From assembly GCF_014656395.1 (NCBI RefSeq), contig NZ_BNCI01000001.1:434001-498000 (forward strand): a stretch of DNA of 64,000 nt, in the 5' to 3' direction. Each line of letters starts with the position of its first letter. Position 1 is the first letter of the stretch. Position numbers and translations under genes: made by a program. Below are positions 53,712-62,657 of this stretch, piece by piece. The notes below the pieces were generated by a model, which worked only from the letters and a program-made list of their open reading frames with translations, did no database searches and had not been told where the DNA came from. The stretch is from Kordiimonas sediminis. GTDB lineage: Bacteria; Pseudomonadota; Alphaproteobacteria; Sphingomonadales; Kordiimonadaceae.

Positions 53712-55790
53712 TTATTCCCCTTTACCAGCAGGTTCAGCGTGGATGTGATAATTGCCGTATGCATCAACACAGGCGGTATGCGCCGGTGGCACAACCAGCG
53801 TAACGGACGGCTCCTGAATAACCGCAGGACCAGAAAGTTCCATCCCGGTTTCCAGCCGCAAGCCATCATAGATAGTTGCCTCGTGAAGCCCGTGTTCATC
53901 AAAATCAACCGACCGAGTGTGCAGGATCACATCCTCAATTTTGGCGCCGGTCACTGGCCGCGCCACCGGATTTGCCTTGGCAACCGGCTTGGACGCCACC
54001 AGATGCAGATTTACAATCTCCACCGATAAATCGAGACGGTAGGTAAACTCTCGCTCGTACGTCTCATGGAAGGCAGCAAGCGACCTGAGAGTATCTACGG
54101 ATCCGTCTGCTGTGTAGGCGACAGGGATTTTAACAGTATGTTCCTGCCCCACATACCGTGCATCCACATACGGCGTAAATATCAAGGAAGTACCGTCAGC
54201 TTCGTCTTCGGCAAACTCACTGGTCGCTTCCTGCATCAAGGCAGAGAACCGGTCGGCAATCAATGCCGCATGGTCATCGTCAAACGCCATTGGGGCCGTT
54301 CGGATATAATCACGGCGCAGGTCTGTCATCAACATGCCCCATGCAGAGAAAACAGAACTATTCACAGGAACAATCACATGCGGAATATTCAATTCATCCG
54401 CCAGTGCAACTGCATGCATCGCCCCGCCACCACCAAAGGCAATCAGCGCAAAATCCCTGGGGTCATAGCCTTTATTGACGGACACTAGGCGCAGGGCATT
54501 GACCATATTGGCATTGGCAATCCGGATCACGCCGCGTGCGACTTCCTCCTGCGAGGCGCCCAACCCTTCACACAGTGGTGCAAAGGCATTTTCAAGCGCG
54601 GTCCAGTCAGGCTCCAGGTCCCCGCCGACGAAACTTTTCGGATCAATCCGGCCCAGCACAAGGTTGGCATCGGTTGTCGTTGGCTTGTCACCGCCCTGAC
54701 CATACGCAGCAGGTCCCGGCCGTGCACCCGCACTGTGGGGGCCAACATGCATTTTCCCGCCTGCGTCAAGCCAGGCAATAGAACCGCCACCATTTCCGAT
54801 TTCCACGATTTCCGAGACAGGCGTCTGGATGGGATACCCCGGCGACTTATGATCTTTTTCAATATAATAATTGGTGCTGACACGTACATGACCATCTTCG
54901 ATCAGGGTACATTTTGCAGTCGTGCCGCCGATATCAAGAACGATCAGGTTTTTATGTCCGGTAATTTCACCAAGACAGGCCGCCGCGTGGATACCACTGG
55001 CCGGTCCACTTTCCACCATGGTAATTGGGTTCTTCTTCGCCGCACTGGCGGTGGAAATACCGCCGTTCGACTGCATCATATAGAGGGAGCCACCAAAGCC
55101 CTTGTCAGCGAGCTTGTTTTCCAGACGCTGGATGTAGGTTTCTGCAATCGGATGCACATAGGCAGAAAGCACAGTTGTGTTGGTGCGCTCATATTCGCGC
55201 CATTCCCGACTGATCTCATGCGAGGCGATCACAGAAACGTCCGGCCACAGGTTTTTAATCTCGTCGGCGACAGCCTGCTCGTTCGCAGGATTCAGGTAGG
55301 CATGCAGAAAACAAATCGCAATTGCCTCCACCCCTTCTTTTTTGAAATAATCGAGTGTTGCCGCAAGCCCGGACAAATCCGCCGGGGTTTCAACCTGCCC
55401 CTGATAGCAGGTACGCTCCTGCACTTCGCGGCGCAGATGCCGTTCAACAAACGGAGCGGGCTTCTGGAAGGCCAGGTTGAACAAATCAGGCCGATTGCCG
55501 CGGGCGATCTCAAGCACATCGCGGAACCCGGCAGTTGTCAACAGGCCCGTCTTGACCCCCTTACGTTCTGTAAGGGCATTGATGACAACCGTTGAACCAT
55601 GCGCAAAAAAATCAATCTCAGCCGGATTAATACCAGCCTTCTCCACCGCATTTAAAACACCGTCCTCAAAATTAGGCGGTGTTGTGTGCGCCTTGGCGAT
55701 TTTAATCTCGCCCGCTTTGCCGGTTTCAGCATCAAAGTCACAATATACCAGGTCGGTAAAAGTACCGCCCACATCGGAGGCTACTCGCAT
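53712..55790 (-). CDS. Hydantoinase A/oxoprolinase family subunit
   Basis: A 692-residue HyuA-type ATPase subunit of the ASKHA fold. N-terminal DVGGTFTDLVY (phosphate 1), HGSTVVINALTERKG, the central VLDIGGTTAKCTLIEDG (phosphate 2) and FGGGGAMHAVALADEL are all present. It activates the cyclic substrate by phosphorylation for its HyuB partner. The upstream neighbours are a cupin and an NCS1 permease. A separate, shorter relative lies at 60893. Confidence 0.93.
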   Translation of the reverse strand: MRVASDVGGTFTDLVYCDFDAETGKAGEIKIAKAHTTPPNFEDGVLNAVEKAGINPAEIDFFAHGSTVVINALTERKGVKTGLLTTAGFRDVLEIARGNRPDLFNLAFQKPAPFVERHLRREVQERTCYQGQVETPADLSGLAATLDYFKKEGVEAIAICFLHAYLNPANEQAVADEIKNLWPDVSVIASHEISREWREYERTNTTVLSAYVHPIAETYIQRLENKLADKGFGGSLYMMQSNGGISTASAAKKNPITMVESGPASGIHAAACLGEITGHKNLIVLDIGGTTAKCTLIEDGHVRVSTNYYIEKDHKSPGYPIQTPVSEIVEIGNGGGSIAWLDAGGKMHVGPHSAGARPGPAAYGQGGDKPTTTDANLVLGRIDPKSFVGGDLEPDWTALENAFAPLCEGLGASQEEVARGVIRIANANMVNALRLVSVNKGYDPRDFALIAFGGGGAMHAVALADELNIPHVIVPVNSSVFSAWGMLMTDLRRDYIRTAPMAFDDDHAALIADRFSALMQEATSEFAEDEADGTSLIFTPYVDARYVGQEHTVKIPVAYTADGSVDTLRSLAAFHETYEREFTYRLDLSVEIVNLHLVASKPVAKANPVARPVTGAKIEDVILHTRSVDFDEHGLHEATIYDGLRLETGMELSGPAVIQEPSVTLVVPPAHTACVDAYGNYHIHAEPAGKGE

Positions 55791-55812
55791 AATTAATCCT
55801 CTCTCGCGGCCC

Positions 55813-56148
55813 CTAGCCGCACAACATGTAATAAACGGTTAAATCGGTCAGGGCTTTTGCCGCGTTGGGCACCCCCGGCGGGATCATCACCAGATCACCG
55901 GCTTTCAAAACATAGGTCCTGTCTGGCGTATAAAGTTCCGTGTCTCCAGACAGAATCAGGGAAATCTCTACTTCCTCGCGAGAGACCAGACCTTCCGGTG
56001 GCTGGCGTACATCTGCCTTAAAAGATGCAAAACCCGTTTTCAGCGTTGCCTGGTTAACCGGCAGATCAAATGCCTCGGATAACATCATGCCTGATGTTGG
56101 GCTTTCCCCGTCTTTCAGGCTTTCCTGCATATGAATAATTTTTACCAT
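55813..56148 (-). CDS. Cupin domain protein
   Basis: A 111-residue single cupin (cupin_2-like): the barrel motifs are REEVEISLILSGDTELYTPDRTYVLKAGDLVMIPPGVPNAA. The first motif lacks the usual HxH pair (it reads SREEVE), so metal binding is uncertain. Lying between the permease and the hydantoinase A gene, it may act as a sensor or small isomerase of this pathway. No specific function is recognised. Confidence 0.85.
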   Translation of the reverse strand: MVKIIHMQESLKDGESPTSGMMLSEAFDLPVNQATLKTGFASFKADVRQPPEGLVSREEVEISLILSGDTELYTPDRTYVLKAGDLVMIPPGVPNAAKALTDLTVYYMLCG

Positions 56149-56157
56149 CGAAAACTC

Positions 56158-57468
56158 CTACAACTGGGATGGAACCGCTCGCTGCGAAGACATTAGTTTT
56201 GCAAACACAACATAAAGAAGGGCGGACATAAGGATCGCATCTACGGCGGCAATTTTCGTTAATGAAATAGATTGACCGTCCAGCCACAACGTCAGGCCAG
56301 TTGCCCCAAGCCAGGCGATAAGGGCTGCAGGTGCAATAGCTGGCGCACGCGCCACAGCATCCTGATACGTGCCGTGCCTGTGCACGATATAATAATCCGC
56401 CAAAAACACCCCGCACACTGGCGGCACTGCAATTCCCAGGAACAATAGAAAACTGACAAAATGGTCCATGATACCAAGAAGGGCGCCAAGCGTGCCAACA
56501 CTGCCGGCAACAAACGGGATCAACCATTCCCGCTTTGTCGTAAATATCTGGGCAAAACCAAGCGAAGTAGAATAAAGATTGGACACATTGGTGGTCCATG
56601 TAGCAAAAATCACAATAATCACCGCCGGCACGCCAAGGCCAATTGCCGCCAGATTGCCGACAAAGTCATGGGATCCAATCACAAGGGCAGGCAAACCCGC
56701 GACAATCAAAACGGCCTGATACCCAAAACCGTAACTAAGGACCGATGCGGTTGCCGCATCTGATTTCGACCGGGCAAAACGCGCATAATCGGGGCTGATG
56801 GTAACACCGACCATAAACCCGCCCACCAGCGCCGACATCGCGGCCCCGATTTTGGCAAGAGGACCAGCACCCGACCCCTGCATCGAGAAAATATCCGGGA
56901 GCGAATAATCACTTAAAATAGCGTAGGATGCCCACACCAGAAGAAGAACAAGAACAGGAACCGCCAGCCTGCTGAGTTTATCCATGGCCTTAAAGCCGAA
57001 GATCGTGGTGCCGATCATTAATAATCCGCCTAGAACGGAATAAACCCACTGCGGCAAAGAGGCGTCAAACGCAGCCATCGAGGCATGGTAACAGGCATCC
57101 GCAAAAAGGCTGACCGTAAAGCCAAACCAGCCTAGAAGCGTCACCCCGATAAAGAATGAAACAAGTTTGGCCCCAATACGGCCAAAGGAAGCGATCAGGA
57201 TTTGACCTGTTGGCAAATGCGTATTTGCTGCAATTGTCATGGTCAGTCCTGCAATGATCGCCAGGATGATGCCAGCCCCGCCAATTGCCAGAATACCGTC
57301 CACGGCACCCAGTGCGGCAAGGGTCTGTGATCCAATCAGGAAAGCAGGCAGCGTAATGGCAATACCAACAATGATAACAGCCATCCGAAGGCCTGATACA
57401 CGTTCGGACTCTGGTACCGGTTCCCGCGCATGGTTGGTAGAGACAGTATCAAGAAGGTCGGTACTCAT
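56158..57468 (-). CDS. NCS1 family permease (cytosine/hydantoin permease-like)
   Basis: A 436-residue inner-membrane transporter with about twelve helices in the NCS1 (CodB-type) fold: MTIAANTHLPTGQILIASFG, GWFGFTVSLFADA, GFMVGVTISPDYARFARSKSDA and FATWTTNVSNLYSTSLGF. The family carries cytosine, allantoin, hydantoins and related rings with Na+ or H+. Together with the ATP-dependent hydantoinase subunits it points to import of a cyclic ureide or amide. It is located between the TBDR and the cupin. Confidence 0.92.
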   Translation of the reverse strand: MSTDLLDTVSTNHAREPVPESERVSGLRMAVIIVGIAITLPAFLIGSQTLAALGAVDGILAIGGAGIILAIIAGLTMTIAANTHLPTGQILIASFGRIGAKLVSFFIGVTLLGWFGFTVSLFADACYHASMAAFDASLPQWVYSVLGGLLMIGTTIFGFKAMDKLSRLAVPVLVLLLVWASYAILSDYSLPDIFSMQGSGAGPLAKIGAAMSALVGGFMVGVTISPDYARFARSKSDAATASVLSYGFGYQAVLIVAGLPALVIGSHDFVGNLAAIGLGVPAVIIVIFATWTTNVSNLYSTSLGFAQIFTTKREWLIPFVAGSVGTLGALLGIMDHFVSFLLFLGIAVPPVCGVFLADYYIVHRHGTYQDAVARAPAIAPAALIAWLGATGLTLWLDGQSISLTKIAAVDAILMSALLYVVFAKLMSSQRAVPSQL

Positions 57469-57589
57469 TGTGCGGTGTCACCTTTGGCATCAGACAAAAG
57501 AAGGGGGTGTGCGGCCCGGATAAACAGAACAAAACGGGCCGCACGAGGTTTGGATATTAAAGCGTCAATACTCTGAACTTTTTAGCTAC

Positions 57590-59725
57590 TTAGAACTTAT
57601 AAGACGCTTCAATGCCGTACGAACGAGGCTTGTTGACCGCCCGTACAAATCCAATACCAAAGTCTGTGAAGCTGTTTGGCTGACGCTCGTTGGTCAGATT
57701 GTCAACGAACAGACCGAACAACCACTGCTCTGAGCGCAGGGAAATTCGTGCGTCGACATAATCCTTGGCCGTAACCTTATAGGCATTGGCAGCATCCATG
57801 TAGAATCTGCCCTGCTTGCGGTAATCAACGCGGGCAAGGAAATCATACTCGTCGTTAATCGGCTGGGTGTAACTTGCAGACAGGTTCGCTGTATAGTTCG
57901 GAACCGTCGGCGCAGTTGTACCGTCCGCAACGTCCGCATCGACCACACCAATACCACCGCTAAGCTCCAGGCTTTCGGTCAGGGCTGCTGTGATTTCCAC
58001 TTCCATACCGTCAATATTGGTAGACGGAATGTTTGTGGTGTCACGGAATGGAGGCTCCGCCAGAATGAAGGTGAACTGCTGATCAGAATAATCAATATGG
58101 AACAATGCACCATTCAGACGAACCCGGCCATCAGCAAGCGTGCTTTTGAAACCAACTTCATAGTTTTTCGTTGTCTCTGGCAGGGTCAGGTTGCCTGTGG
58201 CAAAGAAGCCTGTCCGGAAACCGGTCGCATAGGTCGCATAACCCATCACATCGTCACTGAAATTATATGACAACTGAACCTTCGGCTGGAACTTATTGTC
58301 CGTTGCCTTCAGCGTATCAACCAGGTCACCCTCCGGATTTACAAGCTGTACAACCTCTGTAAGGGTGCGGTCAGTGTATGTTGTTGAATTATAGTTATTT
58401 TCGTCATAACGACCTGCAACTGTCAGTTCAAGGTCCTCTGTAATGTCATAGTTCAACTGACCATAGAGACCCCACATTTCAGCTTTCCGCACATCCGGAC
58501 GGTTCAGGAAATAAACGCCTTCCAGATTTTCGCGGTTTGTACCACCTGTCATCATCCCAACACCCAGGACGTTCAGCACAGTACGGTCCAGATAGGACGC
58601 ACCGAACATCCAGCGTAAGTCCTGATCAGAATTAGACGTCAGACGAATGTCGAATGTTGTTGTCTCAAAATTATCTGCCAGATCCTGAAACGCATCTTCA
58701 AACGCATCATCAGGGCCGCCAACCGGGCCAAAGATAGACGCCGTAGGTGGTTTGCCCCAAGAGGCCGTCGCAAACAGGTCCTGTTCGATATCGCTATATC
58801 CACCAACAGCTGTCAGCGTACCGAAATCAAGCTGCCAATCCAGCTTGGCAGAGAAATTGATCAACTGACGATTTTCATAACCAATCAGACCACGTTCCGG
58901 GGTGCCCCAGTTGTCGTCAAACGTTTCAATCAGATCAGCGCTTGGCAGTTTCTCCTGATAGGCTGCACCAGCTTCAACATCTGTGTATTCACCTTTGACG
59001 TCCAGCTCGATATCATCCGACAGATTGAAAAGAAGGCGACCACGCAGCGTTACCTGCTCTTCAAAATCCAGGTCAACACCGTCTGTGCTGTCGATCAGAC
59101 CATCTGATTTATTATAATAAGCGTTTAGACGGTACAGGACTTTGTCTTCCACAATCGGGCCACTTGCCATGCCGGACAGTTTCAGATCATTGCCTTTGGC
59201 GTAACTTGCCTTAACCGCATATTCGCGTTCGTTCGTTGGCTTTTTGGTAACAACATTGATCGCCCCGGCAATCGCGCCCGCACCGTACAGTGCACCTTGC
59301 GGGCCTTTCAGCACTTCGATACGCTCGATATCAACCAGTGATCCCTGGTTAATTGCGTCAAGCGAACCGGACTGAACACCGTCCACCACATAGGTGATTG
59401 GCGGCCAGCCCTGCTGACCTGTACTGATGCCGCGGATACTGATAAAAGTAACACCCGCCCGGAACGTTTCCCGCATCATGATGTTCGGTGTCATATCAAT
59501 GAAGTCCTGGACATCATCAATGCCGGCCCGTTCGATTGTGCTTGCACCAAAGGCTGTTACAGAATCCGGAACATCCTGCAGGCTTTCCGCCCGTTTACGG
59601 GATGTAACAACAATTTCCTCCAGAACGATGCCAGTATCGTCGGCCTGAACAGGCGGCAATACTGCCAGACTGGCACCCGCCGCCAGACTACTTAATAAAA
59701 CTCGGGTCAGGTTTCTGTTTTTCAC
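57590..59725 (-). CDS. TonB-dependent outer-membrane receptor
   Basis: A 711-residue TBDR. Signal peptide to about residue 28 (PPVQA), TonB box-like LEEIVVTSRK at 35-44, plug with IRGISTGQQGWPPITYVVDGVQ and ERIEVLKGPQGALYGAGAIAG, and a barrel ending in the terminal Phe (ASYKF). The start is GTG with AGGGAG upstream. It is embedded in the hydantoinase/DUF917 operon (51 and 121 bases from its neighbours), which makes it the likely outer-membrane importer for that pathway's substrate. Confidence 0.92.
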   Translation of the reverse strand: MKNRNLTRVLLSSLAAGASLAVLPPVQADDTGIVLEEIVVTSRKRAESLQDVPDSVTAFGASTIERAGIDDVQDFIDMTPNIMMRETFRAGVTFISIRGISTGQQGWPPITYVVDGVQSGSLDAINQGSLVDIERIEVLKGPQGALYGAGAIAGAINVVTKKPTNEREYAVKASYAKGNDLKLSGMASGPIVEDKVLYRLNAYYNKSDGLIDSTDGVDLDFEEQVTLRGRLLFNLSDDIELDVKGEYTDVEAGAAYQEKLPSADLIETFDDNWGTPERGLIGYENRQLINFSAKLDWQLDFGTLTAVGGYSDIEQDLFATASWGKPPTASIFGPVGGPDDAFEDAFQDLADNFETTTFDIRLTSNSDQDLRWMFGASYLDRTVLNVLGVGMMTGGTNRENLEGVYFLNRPDVRKAEMWGLYGQLNYDITEDLELTVAGRYDENNYNSTTYTDRTLTEVVQLVNPEGDLVDTLKATDNKFQPKVQLSYNFSDDVMGYATYATGFRTGFFATGNLTLPETTKNYEVGFKSTLADGRVRLNGALFHIDYSDQQFTFILAEPPFRDTTNIPSTNIDGMEVEITAALTESLELSGGIGVVDADVADGTTAPTVPNYTANLSASYTQPINDEYDFLARVDYRKQGRFYMDAANAYKVTAKDYVDARISLRSEQWLFGLFVDNLTNERQPNSFTDFGIGFVRAVNKPRSYGIEASYKF

Positions 59726-59776
59726 TCTAGGTCTCCCTGTTTACACGTGACGGTGCACGCACTTTGCTCTGTTTTT

Positions 59777-60871
59777 TTAAAGGTTATTCAAGTCTTCGAT
59801 CGTGGTGAATGGCTCGTCGATGCCAAACGCCTGCGGTCCAAATACATCCAGCGATTCCGGAGTGCGCATGATGGCTGCGGCACTAACACCAATGACCTTG
59901 ATCCGCTGACCATATTTCAGCCCTTCGGTTGTGATCGGCTCTGCTGTTTCCCGGTCAACCACACAAATAAGGTCAGGCACGAGGGTCATCGTCTTGTCGC
60001 CTTTTTTCGCGATAAGAAATTCATTCTGGAATAAAATGTTCATGGTTTCACCGGACCCGTCCAACGCCTCTACATCACAGTGTCCAATCGCAAATCCGCG
60101 CGTGGTTTCCCGGCGTATATCCGTGATCTTGCCGTCAAACAATACGGCACATTTATTGTAATATTCTGTCGTCCGTAAATAGGACAATAGCGACGCCACC
60201 GGATCACCGGATTCGCGGCCCGTGCGAATAGCGCGCCCAATTTCAAGCGCCAGTGTCAAGGTCCGGTGAACACCGTAAGCCTTCACATCCTTACCCGTCA
60301 TGGGGTACACAGAAACAAGTGTCGACAACCCCATCTGAATGGCGACCGCCCGCACAAGATCTTCGGCCTGCTTGGCACCGTTTGCCTCAATAATCGCAGA
60401 ATTCAAATGTTCGTCCACAATAGCAGCCGGGCATGGTTCAATACCGTAGACATTGAACGTCACCATCTGGATTTCCGGGAAAGCGCGGCCCATTCCGTCC
60501 GCATTGATCAGCGGTAGACCAGCACGGGCAGCCGCCAGAATTGGAATCATGGAATTCAGTCCACCGATTTCAATCGGCATAATATAATCCGGCGTCTTGC
60601 CTGTACGCTGTGACAACCGCTTCAGTGCAAGGTCGATATCCTCGCCGTTAGCCGCCTTTTCAATCAGCACGGTCGGCGCACCGAGCATTGCCGCTGTAAA
60701 GACAGTTGCATCATCAGGGACATCTTCGGGCTCTACTACTTCCGGCATGCCAAACTCGCCAATGGCTGCCTGTGCCAGAAGGCGCCCGATATAAGGATCA
60801 CCCCCGCCACCGGTTCCCAAAAATGCGGCACCCCGTGCCAAATCTTCCATATCTGTTACTTGCAGTTTCAT
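59777..60871 (-). CDS. DUF917 family protein
   Basis: A 364-residue DUF917 protein: N-terminal RGAAFLGTGGGGDPYIGRLL, then MPIEIGGLNS, PLINADGMGRAFPEIQM, and the TTRGFAIGHCDVEALDG to LVPDLICVVDRETAEPI C-terminal domain. DUF917 proteins nearly always pair with HyuA-like proteins, and the pair is presumed to be a cyclic-amide or hydantoin-active enzyme, though few members have been studied. Its partner lies 21 bases upstream on the same strand. Confidence 0.92.
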   Translation of the reverse strand: MKLQVTDMEDLARGAAFLGTGGGGDPYIGRLLAQAAIGEFGMPEVVEPEDVPDDATVFTAAMLGAPTVLIEKAANGEDIDLALKRLSQRTGKTPDYIMPIEIGGLNSMIPILAAARAGLPLINADGMGRAFPEIQMVTFNVYGIEPCPAAIVDEHLNSAIIEANGAKQAEDLVRAVAIQMGLSTLVSVYPMTGKDVKAYGVHRTLTLALEIGRAIRTGRESGDPVASLLSYLRTTEYYNKCAVLFDGKITDIRRETTRGFAIGHCDVEALDGSGETMNILFQNEFLIAKKGDKTMTLVPDLICVVDRETAEPITTEGLKYGQRIKVIGVSAAAIMRTPESLDVFGPQAFGIDEPFTTIEDLNNL

Positions 60872-60892
60872 AGTCTTATCCTTGCCACCCGT

Positions 60893-62434
60893 TTATATCT
60901 TCAAATCGCCCGCTGCTTTTACGCGCAGCCTGACTGATCCACCCGGCACATAGGCAAGAGGGAGTTCTTCAAGATCAATAATTTCGACAGTTTCAGGGAT
61001 TGCACCGCCGGCAATCGCATTGTCTTTGGCTTCTTGTTTCGCGGCTTCAATCGCCGCTTCCCGGCCCATATTTTCGTATGAATAGACCCGGTCCACTTCC
61101 CCGCCGATTTGGGCAATGGATGCACCGATCGCATTGGCAACACCAGCGTTCTCGGGGATGATAACCTCCGACGTACCTGCGATATCACGGTTAATCAGGA
61201 CAGACCCGCCGCCCACAAGAATAAGCGGCATCTCCGCCGCACTTGTTTTCATTCTGTCCACACCGTCTGTAACGATGGCATGTATGACGTCAACCGCCTT
61301 GGCGACAAAGTCTGGTGCCAGATGCTGGACTTTCGATTTATCACCGAAGTCGGCATAGCCTGCCGCAACAGCAATATCGGACGATGTGACCGTGTCACCC
61401 CCGAAAACCAGCGCATCTTCAAGTAGCCGGTAGCCAACAGACTGTGGCCCGACCCGTACATCAGGGTCAGCTTCGACAATGGAACCACCGCCCAGCCCCA
61501 GCGCAAAAACATCCGGCATTCGGAAGTTGGTGCGTACACCGCCAATATCAACCGCGATGGAAGATTCGCGTGGGAACCCATTGGACAGCATGCCGATATC
61601 CGTTGTTGTACCGCCAATATCAGCCACCAGTGCATCCTTCGCACCCGACAGGTAAGCCGCGCCGCGCATGGAATTTGTCGGGCCGCTAGAGAATGTCAGG
61701 ACAGGATATTTTTCCACCTGCGATGCCTGCATCAAAGTGCCGTCGTTCTGACTAATGTAAAAGGGAGCGGTAATATTCAAATCCGCAAGTGCAGACCGGA
61801 AAGAAGCAACAACATTTTTTGCCAGATCAGCAAGAGCCGCATTCATAATGCCTGCATTTTCCCGCTCCAATAGGCCAATGCGGCCCAAACGGCAGGATAA
61901 AGTGATCGCTACATCAGGAATTATGTCCTGAATGATCTCGGCGGCGCGTTCTTCCATTTCATTATTAACAGGCGAGAAAACCCCAGAGATAGAGACAGCG
62001 CGAATGCCTGCAACTTTCATCTCGCGGGCAGCGGCGATGATTGCGTCTTCATCAAGCTCGCTATTGATCCGACCATCATACTGATAACCACCCTTCACAA
62101 GGTAATGGCTGCCATAAACCGCGTCAGCAATATCTTTGGGCCAGTCGATCATCGGCGGCAGTGCACGGCTGGCAGGCAGCGCAAGACGCAATATACCCAC
62201 ATGCAACAATTCCCGGCGCTGAACAAATGCGTTGGTAAAGTGGGTTGTACCGATCATTACCGCCCGTACATCAGCCGGGGAAACCTCACCATCTTTCAGA
62301 ATTTTTGTTATGGCATTTACAATGCCGTCGCTCACATTTTTGGTTGTCGGCATTTTACAGGCGGCAAGAACCTTTGCGCCATCCATCAACACTGCGTCTG
62401 TGTTGGTTCCACCAACGTCTACACCAATACGCAT
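60893..62434 (-). CDS. Hydantoinase/oxoprolinase N-terminal family protein (DUF917 partner)
   Basis: A 513-residue protein from the ATG at 62434, with AGGAAGAG upstream; the frame runs on to 62479. Motifs: DVGGTNTDAVLMDG at the N-terminus, IGTTHFTNAFVQRREL, the central VADIGGTTTDIGMLSNGFP, and LALGLGGGSIVEADP. It is shorter than the 692-residue HyuA at 53712 and belongs to the branch that pairs with DUF917. It heads an eight-gene same-strand run; a 7-bp inverted repeat lies about 150 bases upstream. Confidence 0.92.
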   Translation of the reverse strand: MRIGVDVGGTNTDAVLMDGAKVLAACKMPTTKNVSDGIVNAITKILKDGEVSPADVRAVMIGTTHFTNAFVQRRELLHVGILRLALPASRALPPMIDWPKDIADAVYGSHYLVKGGYQYDGRINSELDEDAIIAAAREMKVAGIRAVSISGVFSPVNNEMEERAAEIIQDIIPDVAITLSCRLGRIGLLERENAGIMNAALADLAKNVVASFRSALADLNITAPFYISQNDGTLMQASQVEKYPVLTFSSGPTNSMRGAAYLSGAKDALVADIGGTTTDIGMLSNGFPRESSIAVDIGGVRTNFRMPDVFALGLGGGSIVEADPDVRVGPQSVGYRLLEDALVFGGDTVTSSDIAVAAGYADFGDKSKVQHLAPDFVAKAVDVIHAIVTDGVDRMKTSAAEMPLILVGGGSVLINRDIAGTSEVIIPENAGVANAIGASIAQIGGEVDRVYSYENMGREAAIEAAKQEAKDNAIAGGAIPETVEIIDLEELPLAYVPGGSVRLRVKAAGDLKI

Positions 62435-62584
62435 TACACTTCTCTTCCTGTTCCCGGTTAGTTGACTTGCACAAAGCAAGAAATCCTGAACCTAGTAAAT
62501 TAGTGCATTCGATTAATTGCAAACGTACGAATGAGTAGGCGGCAGCTTTCTTGAGTAGGGGACGGAAAAAGGGTGGAAATTCTA

Positions 62585-62606
62585 CACCTACCATTATTAG
62601 TAGGTG
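62585..62606. repeat. Inverted repeat upstream of the hydantoinase/DUF917 operon
   Basis: CACCTAC and GTAGGTG separated by eight bases, between the LuxR-type regulator and the operon it probably controls. There is no T run after it on the minus strand, so it may be an operator rather than a terminator. Confidence 0.5.
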
Positions 62607-62657
62607 CGCAGTGCAATCATAGGGTTTTCAAGGGCTGAAAGAGCACGTTCGGTGCTG

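Noticed and set aside
54735-55595. A long (286-codon) plus-strand open frame opposite the hydantoinase A gene
   Set aside because: It is a shadow of the HyuA gene on the other strand, with no family motif and no ribosome site; the HyuA frame is unmistakable.
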